Position numbers and translations under genes: made by a program. A stretch of 64,000 nucleotides of DNA from DATFRX01 sp035630615. Lineage in GTDB: Bacteria > Actinomycetota > Actinomycetes > Propionibacteriales > Nocardioidaceae. How positions within the stretch are numbered: position 1 is the first letter of the stretch; every line of letters starts with the position of its first letter. This document shows, piece after piece, positions 1 to 7,875 of the stretch. Location: assembly GCA_035630615.1 (NCBI GenBank), contig DASQKI010000022.1, positions 45,909 through 109,908 of the forward strand. Reading direction: 5' to 3'. The notes below the pieces were generated by a model, which worked only from the letters and a program-made list of their open reading frames with translations, did no database searches and was not told the DNA's origin.

Positions 1-871
1 GGTCCACGTCGACCGACTCGTCGAGTGCGCCGAGCAACCCCCAGTACATCGTCGGCACGCCGGCGAAGAACGACACGTTCTCCTTCTGCATCAGGGCGAG
101 CGCCTGCTCGGCGTCGAACCGCGGCAGCAGGATCAGCGTCCCGCCTTCACCGAACCCGGCATTCAGCTGGACGGTCTGGCCGAAGCTGTGAAACAGCGGC
201 AGTGTGACGAGGTAGACGTCGCGGCCCGACTCGGGCTGGCCGTGCAGACGCTGGCTGCCGAGGGCGTTGAACACCATGTTGGCGTGGGTCAACTCGGCGC
301 CCTTGGGCTTGCCGGTCGTGCCCGACGTGTAAAGGATCACCGCCGTGTCGGACTCGTCGGTCGCGGCGGTCTCGAACGTCGGCGGCTGGTTGGCCATCGC
401 GGCACCGAGCGTCTCGGCTCCCTCGACCGGCGCTCCATCGATCGTCCAGGGCGCACCGGGATCGGCGGTGATCACGAAGAAGTGCTTGCACTTGTCGGCC
501 TGGCCGAAGCCGTCCCAGCCCTCCGTCGCCATCGGCAGGTCGGCGGTGCCTTCGAAGCAGAAGTACGCGGTGGCCTCGGAGTCGGCGAGGTGATAGGCGA
601 TCTCGCGGCCCTTGAGGAGCACGTTGAGCGGCACGACGACGGCGCCGGCCTTGAGGATGCCGTAGTAGACGATCGGGAAGTACGGCAGGTTCGGACACGA
701 CAGGGCGACCTTGTCACCGGGCTCGATGCCCTTGCTGACAAGGAGATTGGCGACCTGGTTGGCTGCCGCGTTGATCTGGGCGTAGGTCAGACGCGAGTCG
801 CCAAGGACGACGGCATCTCGATCGGGGACCGTTCGGGCACTGTCTTCGAGCATCACGGACAGATTGAGCAC
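1..871 (-). CDS. Long-chain fatty-acid-CoA ligase (AMP-binding), C-terminus cut off by window edge
   Basis: About 290 N-terminal residues are present and the frame runs off the left edge, so the C-terminal AMP-binding subdomain is missing. The ANL-superfamily phosphate loop YTSGTTGKPKGAELTH lies near residue 190, and the next core motif TLPLFHSFGQ follows. Expected reaction: ATP-dependent activation of a carboxylic acid to acyl-CoA through an acyl-adenylate. I chose the GTG at 871 because a GGAGG ribosome binding site sits 5 bases upstream and the N-terminus (VLNLSVMLEDSARTVPDRDA) matches FadD-type ligases. The substrate cannot be told from this fragment. About 110 bp with no gene separate it from purC. 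Confidence 0.85.
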   Translation of the reverse strand, partial: MLNLSVMLEDSARTVPDRDAVVLGDSRLTYAQINAAANQVANLLVSKGIEPGDKVALSCPNLPYFPIVYYGILKAGAVVVPLNVLLKGREIAYHLADSEATAYFCFEGTADLPMATEGWDGFGQADKCKHFFVITADPGAPWTIDGAPVEGAETLGAAMANQPPTFETAATDESDTAVILYTSGTTGKPKGAELTHANMVFNALGSQRLHGQPESGRDVYLVTLPLFHSFGQTVQLNAGFGEGGTLILLPRFDAEQALALMQKENVSFFAGVPTMYWGLLGALDESVDVD

Positions 872-982
872 GATGACCTCCACGGATCGCGAACGTCGTG
901 TTGGTCCCTTATCCGAGCACAGTTGACCGCGAGCGGAAAGCCCCGGATACCGAAAGTACGCGAAATTCGCGGCGGGTCGCGA

Positions 983-1855
983 CTAGAAGCTGTCGCCGGT
1001 CAACCGCTCGTACGCTTCGATGTAGCGCGAACGGGTCTTCTCGACGACGTCCTCGGGAAGATTGGGCGGCGGCGCGTCGGAACTCTTGTCCCACCCGCTC
1101 TCGGGTGAGGTCAGCCAGTCGCGGACGAACTGCTTGTCGAACGACGGCTGTGCCTGACCCGGCTGCCACTGGTCCGCCGGCCAGAATCGCGACGAGTCCG
1201 GCGTCAGAACCTCGTCGGCCAGCACGATCGTACCGTCGGGCCGGGCGCCGAACTCGAACTTCGTGTCCGCCAGGATGATCCCGCGCTCGCGAGCGATCGA
1301 CTCGCCCCGGGCGTAGGCCTGCAGGGTCAGGTCGCGCAACTGCGCCGCCTGGCCGGCCCCGACCGACGCGATCACGTCGTCGAACGTCATCGCCTCGTCA
1401 TGCTCACCGACCGGGGCCTTGGTGGTGGGCGTGAAGATCGGCTCGTCGAGTCGGTCGCCGTCGCGCAGGCCGTCGGGCAGCGGGATGCCACAGACGGTGC
1501 CGGACCGCGCGTACTCCTTGAGCCCGGAGCCGGTCAGATAGCCCCGCACCACGCACTCGACCGGGAACATCTCGAGCCGCTCGACCACGACCGCGCGGCC
1601 CCGCACCACGTCGGGTACGTCGGTCGACACCATGTGGTTGGGCACGACGTCGGCCAGCTGCTCGAACCACCACAGCGACATCCGGGTGAGGACCTCGCCC
1701 TTGTCGGGGATGCCGGGTTCGAGGACGAAGTCGAGCGCCGAGATCCGGTCGGAGGCAACCATCAGGAGGTTGCCGTCGGCCAGCTCGTACAGGTCTCGGA
1801 CCTTGCCGGAGTGCAGATGCGTCGCGTTCTCGATCGTCAAAGCCACGACAGCCAT
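983..1855 (-). CDS. purC: Phosphoribosylaminoimidazole-succinocarboxamide synthase (SAICAR synthase)
   Basis: 290 residues. Catalyses the ATP-dependent condensation of CAIR with aspartate in de novo purine synthesis. The N-terminal nucleotide loop HSGKVRDLYE, the conserved block SDRISALDFVL and the segment VVERLEMFPVECVVRGYLTG are all present, with FEFG and LADEVLTPDSSRFW near the C-terminus. The frame is open for another 46 codons upstream, but that part is low-complexity and overlaps the neighbouring secreted-protein gene, so the ATG at 1855 (MAVVALTIENATHLHSGK) is the sensible start. It shares strand and neighbourhood with purB and purD but is separated from purB by an unrelated secreted protein. 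Confidence 0.95.
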   Translation of the reverse strand: MAVVALTIENATHLHSGKVRDLYELADGNLLMVASDRISALDFVLEPGIPDKGEVLTRMSLWWFEQLADVVPNHMVSTDVPDVVRGRAVVVERLEMFPVECVVRGYLTGSGLKEYARSGTVCGIPLPDGLRDGDRLDEPIFTPTTKAPVGEHDEAMTFDDVIASVGAGQAAQLRDLTLQAYARGESIARERGIILADTKFEFGARPDGTIVLADEVLTPDSSRFWPADQWQPGQAQPSFDKQFVRDWLTSPESGWDKSSDAPPPNLPEDVVEKTRSRYIEAYERLTGDSF

Positions 1856-1901
1856 GCTGCCAGACCGGATGCGTGGGCCCGCCGACCCCCGTATCGACCG
1901 G

Positions 1902-2411
1902 TCAGCATCCGCCGCAGTTGTAGTACGTGATGTCCCAGTGGCTGACCTCGTCGTAATAGATGTTGCCGGCGCCCGACTGCCACTTGGACCCACCGATGTA
2001 GGTGAACGTGTTGGTGATGTAGCTGCCGATGCAGCTGTACTTCGAGATGTCCAGCTTGTAGCCGTTCCAGTGGGTGTACGTGCCGTCTGCGTGACCCGTC
2101 TCGGTTCCGCCGGTCACGTTGATCGAGCATCCGCTGGCGCTCTTGAGCGTCTGGATGCCTTGGATCGTGGCGACGTTGACCTGGTCGAACGACGTGCACG
2201 TCGAGTTGTAGCGGTCACTGCAATTGCCTGAGGACGACCACGTGATGCCCGACGACGACAGCGCGGCCGTGGCCTGGCTGTGAGTCATCTTGTCGACGGC
2301 GGACGCCGGTGTGGTGGCGGCGACGACCGATGCACCGGCGAGCAGGACCGAGCCGATCGCGGCGCCCAGCCGGCGTACGAAGCGAGAACGAGAAGCCGTG
2401 AGATGCGTCAT
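1902..2411 (-). CDS. Small secreted protein, possible LAS/M15-type metallopeptidase fold
   Basis: 169 residues with a clear Sec signal peptide (RR at 13-14, hydrophobic stretch, ATTPASA before residue 40). The mature part is rich in Ser, Thr, Asn and Tyr and has paired cysteines (NCSDRYNSTC, SGC, YSC, NCGGC), which suggests a disulfide-stabilised exoprotein. The segment THWNGYKLDI has H-x-x-G-x-x-x-D spacing, as in the zinc motif of D-Ala-D-Ala carboxypeptidase/L,D-endopeptidase (LAS) folds, and DEVSHWDI near the C-terminus could give the second metal histidine. That assignment is an inference from spacing. It sits alone between purC and purB and ends in the unusual NCGGC. The ribosome binding site region overlaps nothing. 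Confidence 0.75.
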   Translation of the reverse strand: MTHLTASRSRFVRRLGAAIGSVLLAGASVVAATTPASAVDKMTHSQATAALSSSGITWSSSGNCSDRYNSTCTSFDQVNVATIQGIQTLKSASGCSINVTGGTETGHADGTYTHWNGYKLDISKYSCIGSYITNTFTYIGGSKWQSGAGNIYYDEVSHWDITYYNCGGC

Positions 2412-2460
2412 GCCCTTCGCCTACCCCGAATGCGCCGGCTTCAACCCTCCCAACCCCTTT

Positions 2461-2549
2461 CGCGCCGAGATTGCGCGTCCCGCCCGCTCGGCAGGCGCGG
2501 ACGTACGCCCGTTCACTCCCGGGTGGGCGGGACGCGCAATCTCGGCGCG
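2461..2549. repeat. Palindromic element, C family (copy C1)
   Basis: Two perfect 25-bp inverted arms (2461-2485 and 2525-2549) with core CCGAGATTGCGCGTCC, separated by 39 bp. It lies between the secreted protein start and the purB stop and ends 12 bp from purB. The same arm sequence recurs at eight other places in this window. Confidence 0.9.
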
Positions 2550-2560
2550 AAGGGGGCGGC

Positions 2561-4000
2561 CTACAGAATCTCGCCGGGCCGATAGGTCGCCGCCTCGGGA
2601 TGCCGCGCCGCCACCGACTCGACTCGCGCCACGACGGCGTCCACCTGGTCGCGGGCGGCGCCGGCGAAGTCCAACGGATCGGCGACCGCATCGGCGAGCG
2701 CCGCCCGCGACAGGCCTAGGCGCGGGTCGCCAGCCAGTCGGTCCAGCAGATCCAACTCGGCGGCGTCGGTCTCAACAGCCTCACGCGACGCCAGCGCCAC
2801 CGCCACCGCGTGCTCCTTGATCGCCTCGTGCGCCTGCTCCCGGCCGACGCCGCCCCGGATCGCGGCCATCAGAATCTTCGTCGTCGCGAGATAGGGCAGG
2901 TATCGACGCAGCTCCCGCTCGACGACGGCGGGAAACGCACCAAACTCGCCGAGCACCGTCAGCAGGGTCTCGAAAACGCCGTCGGTGGCGAAGAACCCGT
3001 CGGGCAACGCGACCCGACGCACCACGGAGTCGGAGACGTCGCCTTCGCTCCACTGGTCGCCGGCGAGCTCGCCGAGCATCGTGAGGTTGCCGCGCACGAC
3101 GACGGCCAGACCGTTGATGCGCTCGCACGAGCGGGTGTTCATCTTGTGCGGCATTGCCGACGACCCGACCTGGCCGGCCCTGAAGCCCTCGGTGACGAGT
3201 TCGTTGCCCGCCATCAGTCGCAGCGTCGTCGCCAAGTTGGACGGGGCAGCGACGAGCTGGGCGAGCGCGCCGACGACCTCGTAGTCGAGCGAGCGCGGAT
3301 AGATCTGGCCGACGCTGTCGAGCACACGGGCGAATCCGAGATGCTCTGCGACCCGCTGCTCCAGCGCGGTCAGCCGGTCGCGGTTGCCGTCGAGCAGGTC
3401 GAGCTGGTCTTGGGCCGTGCCCATCGGGCCCTTGAGCCCGCGCAGCGGATAGCGCGCGAGCAGCTCCTCGATGCGTTCGACGGCCACCAGCAGCTCGTCG
3501 GCGGCCGTGGCGAACCGCTTGCCGAGCGTCGTCACCTGGCCGGGCACGTTGTGGCTGCGCCCGGCGATCGCGAGATCGCGGTGTTCGGTCGCGAGTTCGG
3601 CGAGCCGGGCCAGCGTCGCGACGGCGTGGTCGCGCACGACCCGCAGAGTGTCGCGGATCTGTAGCTGCTCGACGTTGTCGGTGAGGTCGCGCGACGTCAT
3701 GCCCTTGTGGATGTGCTCGTGGCCGGCGAGCGCGTTGAACTCCTCGATCCGGGCTTTGACGTCGTGCAGGGTGACCCGCTCGCGGGCCGCGATCGACTCG
3801 AGGTCGACCTTGTCGACGACCTGCTCGTAGGCCTCGGCCACACCGTCAGGTATGTCGACGCCGAGGTCGGCCTGCGCTCGGAGCACCGCGATCCAGAGTC
3901 GACGCTCGAGGACGACCTTGTGCTCGGGCGTCCAGAGCCGCACGAGATCGGCCGACGGATACCGCTGCGCCAAGACATTGGGGATCGTCACGTCGCCCAT
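2561..4000 (-). CDS. purB: Adenylosuccinate lyase
   Basis: 479 residues. Fumarase/aspartase superfamily enzyme that removes fumarate from SAICAR and from adenylosuccinate in purine synthesis. The family signature GSSAMPHKMNTRSCERI, with its flexible-loop serine, is intact, as are TSRDLTDNVEQLQ and SHNVPGQVTTLGKR with the conserved histidine. Start ATG at 4000 (MGDVTIPNVLAQRYPSADLV) matches the usual actinobacterial N-terminus. It belongs to the scattered purine set of this window (purC, purD, purA), all on the minus strand but not contiguous. Confidence 0.96.
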   Translation of the reverse strand: MGDVTIPNVLAQRYPSADLVRLWTPEHKVVLERRLWIAVLRAQADLGVDIPDGVAEAYEQVVDKVDLESIAARERVTLHDVKARIEEFNALAGHEHIHKGMTSRDLTDNVEQLQIRDTLRVVRDHAVATLARLAELATEHRDLAIAGRSHNVPGQVTTLGKRFATAADELLVAVERIEELLARYPLRGLKGPMGTAQDQLDLLDGNRDRLTALEQRVAEHLGFARVLDSVGQIYPRSLDYEVVGALAQLVAAPSNLATTLRLMAGNELVTEGFRAGQVGSSAMPHKMNTRSCERINGLAVVVRGNLTMLGELAGDQWSEGDVSDSVVRRVALPDGFFATDGVFETLLTVLGEFGAFPAVVERELRRYLPYLATTKILMAAIRGGVGREQAHEAIKEHAVAVALASREAVETDAAELDLLDRLAGDPRLGLSRAALADAVADPLDFAGAARDQVDAVVARVESVAARHPEAATYRPGEIL

Positions 4001-4044
4001 TGTCTCGTACGGCGGGCAGCGGCCGAACTGCCACTCGACTCACT

Positions 4045-4899
4045 TCATGGTGCCTGGGGCAGCCGATCGTAAGCTCGCAGGATCTGCAGGGCCTCCAGCG
4101 TCCGTTGGCCCCGCCACTCGAGCCGGGCGGCGGCACTCGGCGGATCCCAGTCGAGCGGCCAGCCGCCATCGTCTCGCTGGGCCCGTTCGAGCGCGTCGAG
4201 GTGCGCGTCGAGTTGATCGGTCGGGAACAGCTCACGGGCCCACGTCGGAGTCGGGGCCATCTGTATGGGGGTGAGCCCGTAGTCGGTCGACGCCGGATCG
4301 ACCTTGAGGTCGTCGGCTCCCGGAACCGCCGCAGCTGCCCGATCGCGAAGCGTGGGCTCGTCGACCACGTCGAGGAAGCGGAGGATCTCACGCAGCAGAT
4401 GCACCTCGGGCTCCGGTCCGCTCCTAAGCTCGGCGAGGCAGTAGTCAGTCGCGCGCTCCAGCCAACGGTGGGTAAATCCGAGCGCATGCAGGGAGGCCGC
4501 AATCGCGATCGTGGGCTGCAGGCTGGGCGGTAGCCGGGTGTTGACCCAATGCTCGGCCCTCGGAACGCCCGCCGCCGTCGGAAGGATCATCGGGACCGCG
4601 CCACGCTCGTCGGCAACCGTCTCGAGGAACTCACAGCAGCCCGTCAGCAGATCGTCGTCACGGGCATCGACGGCAGCCAGAATCGTCAGGCCGAAGCCGA
4701 CGAACAGCGGCTGGCTGTCGGGCGACCTCACGTCAGGCTCGAGGGCATGGCCGAGCCCGCCGTCGTCATTTTGGTACGCCCGAACGGCGCGGACTACGCC
4801 GGCCGCCGACGCACCGTAGAACAGGGTCGAGAACAGTCGCCGCTCGACGAGCCGCGCTTCGCGAAGCACGAACTCACGTGCCGCGGCCAGGGACGTCAT
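4045..4899 (-). CDS. Alpha-toroid (prenyltransferase/squalene-cyclase-repeat-like) protein, function unknown
   Basis: 284 residues, cytoplasmic, no signal peptide. Two QW-like repeats are visible (YQNDDGGLGHALEPDV near residue 45 and RAQRDDGGWPLDWDPP near 240), typical of the alpha/alpha-toroid fold of terpene cyclases and prenyltransferase beta subunits. The catalytic DxDD of class II cyclases and the zinc ligands of protein prenyltransferases are not evident, so I would not call it a cyclase. ATG 4899 was chosen over the upstream in-frame ATG because MTSLAAAREFVLREARLVERRLF starts the folded part. It ends 45 bp from the purB start and may be transcribed ahead of purB. No terpene genes are nearby. 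Confidence 0.7.
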   Translation of the reverse strand: MTSLAAAREFVLREARLVERRLFSTLFYGASAAGVVRAVRAYQNDDGGLGHALEPDVRSPDSQPLFVGFGLTILAAVDARDDDLLTGCCEFLETVADERGAVPMILPTAAGVPRAEHWVNTRLPPSLQPTIAIAASLHALGFTHRWLERATDYCLAELRSGPEPEVHLLREILRFLDVVDEPTLRDRAAAAVPGADDLKVDPASTDYGLTPIQMAPTPTWARELFPTDQLDAHLDALERAQRDDGGWPLDWDPPSAAARLEWRGQRTLEALQILRAYDRLPQAP

Positions 4900-5067
4900 G
4901 GACCGACCGTAGGGGACGCCACCGACACTCGAAGCCGCGATCGGAAGGCGACAACGAGACAAGACAGGGACCGTGGTCACCACGGCACCTGTCGCGTACG
5001 CGTGCAGTCGCGGTCAGGTCCGTTGACCTGGATGCAGCTCATCGGTTGTCACGGACCCCAACCGCTC

Positions 5068-5126
5068 TTGCGCCGAGATTGCGCGTCTTCCCCACTCACC
5101 GGTGAAGACGCCCAATCTCGGAGCAA
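5068..5126. repeat. Palindromic element, C family (copy C2)
   Basis: Arms 5068-5090 and 5104-5126 pair over 23 bp with two mismatches around a 13-bp spacer; core CGCCGAGATTGCGCGTC. It lies 26 bp downstream of the ABC-transporter ATPase gene, in the gap before the alpha-toroid gene. Confidence 0.85.
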
Positions 5127-5151
5127 AAAGTTGGGGGCGCAACAGGATGGG

Positions 5152-5904
5152 TCAGAGGACGGCGTCGAGGAACTTCTTCGTCTCCGGCTTCTGGCAGGCG
5201 TCGAACATCTGCTCCGGCGGCCCCTCCTCCCAGACGACGCCTTCGTGGAAGAAGAGCGCCCGGTCGGCAACCTCGCGGGCGAAGCCCATCTCGTGGGTCA
5301 CCACGATCATCGGAATGTGCAGGTCGGTCGCCAACGACTTCATCACGGCGAGTACCTCACCGATCAGCTCGGGATCGAGCGCCGAGGTCGGCTCGTCGAA
5401 GAGCATCGCGTCCGGTCGCATCGCGAGCGCCCGGGCGATGGCGACTCGCTGCTGCTGACCACCAGACAGCCGGATCGGGTGCTCGGACGCCTTGTCCGAG
5501 AGCCCGACTTGGTCGAGCAGTTCCATCGCGCGGGTCCGGTTGCTGTCGAGGCCAGCGCACTCCGGCGCCGCAATGACGTTTTGCAGCGCGGTCATGTGCG
5601 GGAACAGATTGAACTGCTGGAACACCATGCCGACATGCAGCCGCAACTGGCGGATCTGTTCCCGCTTGCGCCGAGTCCGGAAGCCACCGCTCATCCGCGT
5701 GCCGGCGACCTCGACCGTCCCGCGACTCGGGTCGTCGAGGAAGTTGATGCAACGAAGCAGGGTCGACTTGCCTGAGCCGGACCGGCCGAACACGACGATG
5801 ACCTCGCCCTTGTGCAGCTCGAGGTCGACGCCCTTCACGACCTCGAGGTTTCCGAACCGCTTGTGCAGGTCCTCGACCCGGATCACGACGTCGGGAGTAC
5901 TCAC
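5152..5904 (-). CDS. Polar amino-acid ABC transporter, ATP-binding protein (GlnQ/HisP type)
   Basis: 250 residues. Complete ABC ATPase: Walker A FGRSGSGKSTLLRC, Q-loop GMVFQQFNLFPHMTALQNV, signature LSGGQQQRVAIARALAM, Walker B MLFDEPTSALDPE and the H-loop VVTHEMGFA. The spacing and the FQQFNLFPHMT block are typical of polar amino-acid importers. Last gene of a three-gene operon: its GTG start overlaps the permease stop by four bases (GTGA), which implies translational coupling. Cytoplasmic energiser for the adjacent permease and lipoprotein. A C-family palindrome just beyond the stop may end the transcript. Confidence 0.94.
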   Translation of the reverse strand: MSTPDVVIRVEDLHKRFGNLEVVKGVDLELHKGEVIVVFGRSGSGKSTLLRCINFLDDPSRGTVEVAGTRMSGGFRTRRKREQIRQLRLHVGMVFQQFNLFPHMTALQNVIAAPECAGLDSNRTRAMELLDQVGLSDKASEHPIRLSGGQQQRVAIARALAMRPDAMLFDEPTSALDPELIGEVLAVMKSLATDLHIPMIVVTHEMGFAREVADRALFFHEGVVWEEGPPEQMFDACQKPETKKFLDAVL

Positions 5905-6833
5905 GCGATCCCCCCTCCGCCGCCGTGCGGCTGCTCAGGCAGGGCATCGTGGTCGCCGCTGCCGACCGATGCCGTACGGATATACCCTCGCGATACACGC
6001 GTCTCCAGACGTCGCTGGAAGAACGTGAACACGATCGTGAGGCCCCAGTAGAGCCCGGCCGCGAGGACGAGCGCCTCGAGTCCCTTGACCTCCGCCTGAC
6101 CGACGAGTGACGCCCGACGGAAGATCTCCGCGTTGGCGACCGTCGTGCCGAGGAACGAGACGAGCGCGGTGTCCTTTAACATCGCGATGAACTCGTTGCC
6201 AGTCGGCGGGATGATCACGCGGAACGCCTGCGGCAGCACGACCTTGCGCATCTTCTGCCGGTACGTCATCCCGAGCGCGTCGGCCGCCTCGCCCTGCCCG
6301 CCGGCGACCGACTGGATGCCGGCCCGAAAAATCTCCGTCATATACGCGCCGTAGTTGAGGCCCAGCGCGATGGTCCCCGCGACCGCTGCCTCCAGGGTGA
6401 GCTGGGTGACGAAGGACTGGGGAAACAGGTCGCCGAAGCGGTCGTGCAGATTGCCCGCGACCTGCGGCAACGCCAGGTAGATCAAGAACATCTGCACGAT
6501 CAGGGGTGTGCCGCGGAAGAACGACACGTAGAAGCCGGATATGCCGTACGCGATCGAGTTCGACGAGATGCGGGCGAGCGCTCCCAATATGGCCAGCACG
6601 GTCGCGAGCACGATGCCGCCGATCGCGATGTACAGCGTGTACAGGAGTCCGCGAGTGATGTACTCGAACCTGTCGAACATCCAGTCGGTGTCGAACTGCG
6701 CGATCCAGAAGAAGAAGGCCAGGAAGGCGAAGATCGCGACCCAAACGACAGCGACCTTGACGCGAAACGGCACTCGAGCGCTGGCGAGCGCCCACCGATC
6801 GAGCCGGTCGCTCATCGAACTCATCGCGCTCAC
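5901..6833 (-). CDS. Polar amino-acid ABC transporter, permease
   Basis: 310 residues, HEQRo/HisM-type inner-membrane permease. Several membrane spans are visible, starting with a cytoplasmic N-terminus and a first span at about 28-45 (VAVVWVAIFAFLAFFFWIA). The EAA loop that docks the ATPase is present as GEAADALGMTYRQKMRKVVL followed by PQAFRVIIPPTGNEF. One polypeptide probably forms a homodimeric channel, as no second permease is present. The GTG at 6833 overlaps the last base of the upstream lipoprotein stop (TAGTG); internal ATGs at codons 4 and 7 are alternative starts. Substrate unknown, but see the shared operator at 7823 and 10523. Confidence 0.93.
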   Translation of the reverse strand: MSAMSSMSDRLDRWALASARVPFRVKVAVVWVAIFAFLAFFFWIAQFDTDWMFDRFEYITRGLLYTLYIAIGGIVLATVLAILGALARISSNSIAYGISGFYVSFFRGTPLIVQMFLIYLALPQVAGNLHDRFGDLFPQSFVTQLTLEAAVAGTIALGLNYGAYMTEIFRAGIQSVAGGQGEAADALGMTYRQKMRKVVLPQAFRVIIPPTGNEFIAMLKDTALVSFLGTTVANAEIFRRASLVGQAEVKGLEALVLAAGLYWGLTIVFTFFQRRLETRVSRGYIRTASVGSGDHDALPEQPHGGGGGIA

Positions 6834-7744
6834 TACTGCTGCTGGGCCGTCAGGTCAGCTCCGTCGTACCACTTTTCGGACAACTCAGTGAGAGTGCCGT
6901 CAGAGTGCATCTCGCCGATGATCTCGTCGACGGCCTGGACCAGACTGGCGTCGTCGAGCTGAGAGTCCTTGTCGAATGCCACAGCGAGCGGTTCGTAGAA
7001 CACCGGGTCACCGACGATCTTCACCGGCTGGTCGTTGGCGATGAAGGCCTCAGCCGTGGTCAGCGAGGTGATCACCGCGTCCAACCGGACGCCGTCGCCG
7101 AGCGCGAGATCTTGCAACGCTGTCGTGTCGGTGTCGTAACCGGTGGGATCGACGTCGTCAATCACGTAGTCGAACGTGTAGCCCTTGATGTTCAAGGACT
7201 TGGTCAGGAACTGGTCGTACGTGCACCCGCTGCAGACGCCGACGGTCTTGCCGTCGAGATCGGTCGAAAGGTCCTGGATCGAGGTGTTGTCCTCGTGCAC
7301 CACGACGACGGCCGGCACGTAAGAGTACGGCTGGGTGAAGTCGAGCACCTGCTGCCGGTCGTTCGTCGGCGTCATCGAGCCGACGCTCATGTCCCAGCGA
7401 TCGTTCCAGCTACCGGCCGTCAGGATGGTCCAAGACGGCGTCTGCCAGTCGATGCCGACGCCCAACTGGTTGGCGATCTCGGTGGCCACGTCGATGTCGA
7501 AGCCTTCGAACTCGCCGGTCTCCACGTTGAGGGACGACTGCGGCGGATACTTCGGGTCGGTCGACACCGAGATGGTGCCCTCTTCGCAGATCTGCGCAAG
7601 CAGATCTCCTGTCGCGTCAGTTGTGTCGCACACGCCACCCTCAGATGGCGGCTCGCTACTCGAGTCGTCGTCCGACCGAGAGCAGCCGGCCATCGCAAGC
7701 GCAAATATGGACAACACCGACACGACAGCCGATGATCTACGCAT
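6833..7744 (-). CDS. Polar amino-acid ABC transporter, substrate-binding lipoprotein
   Basis: 303 residues. Lipoprotein signal with lipobox LAMAGC near residue 20, then a Ser/Asp-rich linker and a family-3 solute-binding domain (TISVSTDPKYPPQSSLN, FEGFDIDVATEIANQLG, DMSVGSMTPTNDRQQVLDFTQPY). An internal CSGCTYD pair could form a disulfide. I prefer the ATG at 7744 to the one at 7759, since AGAAGGGGAC lies at proper spacing before the inner ATG. First gene of the transporter operon, captured outside the membrane. A candidate operator sits 79 bp upstream. Confidence 0.93.
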   Translation of the reverse strand: MRRSSAVVSVLSIFALAMAGCSRSDDDSSSEPPSEGGVCDTTDATGDLLAQICEEGTISVSTDPKYPPQSSLNVETGEFEGFDIDVATEIANQLGVGIDWQTPSWTILTAGSWNDRWDMSVGSMTPTNDRQQVLDFTQPYSYVPAVVVVHEDNTSIQDLSTDLDGKTVGVCSGCTYDQFLTKSLNIKGYTFDYVIDDVDPTGYDTDTTALQDLALGDGVRLDAVITSLTTAEAFIANDQPVKIVGDPVFYEPLAVAFDKDSQLDDASLVQAVDEIIGEMHSDGTLTELSEKWYDGADLTAQQQ

Positions 7745-7822
7745 GGGTCCCCTTCTCATTGACGCGAACCGAGACTATCGCCGGGCACAAAGCGTTGTCA
7801 CGAGGTCCTAGGTCACGATTAC

Positions 7823-7836
7823 TGACCCATAAGTCA
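7823..7836. promoter_or_regulatory. Candidate operator, 14-bp palindrome TGACCCATAAGTCA
   Basis: Two-fold symmetric apart from Y/R choices (reverse complement TGACTTATGGGTCA), upstream of the transporter operon. A closely similar 14-mer, TGACTGACGGGTCA, lies upstream of the GcvT-like/PYROXD2-like operon at 10523. On the coding strand both read TTGACTNAYGGGTCA, so the left half could double as a -35 box. Confidence 0.45.
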
Positions 7837-7875
7837 ATTCCGGGGGAGGGTCGATCGCCGATCGGACCCAGCGTA

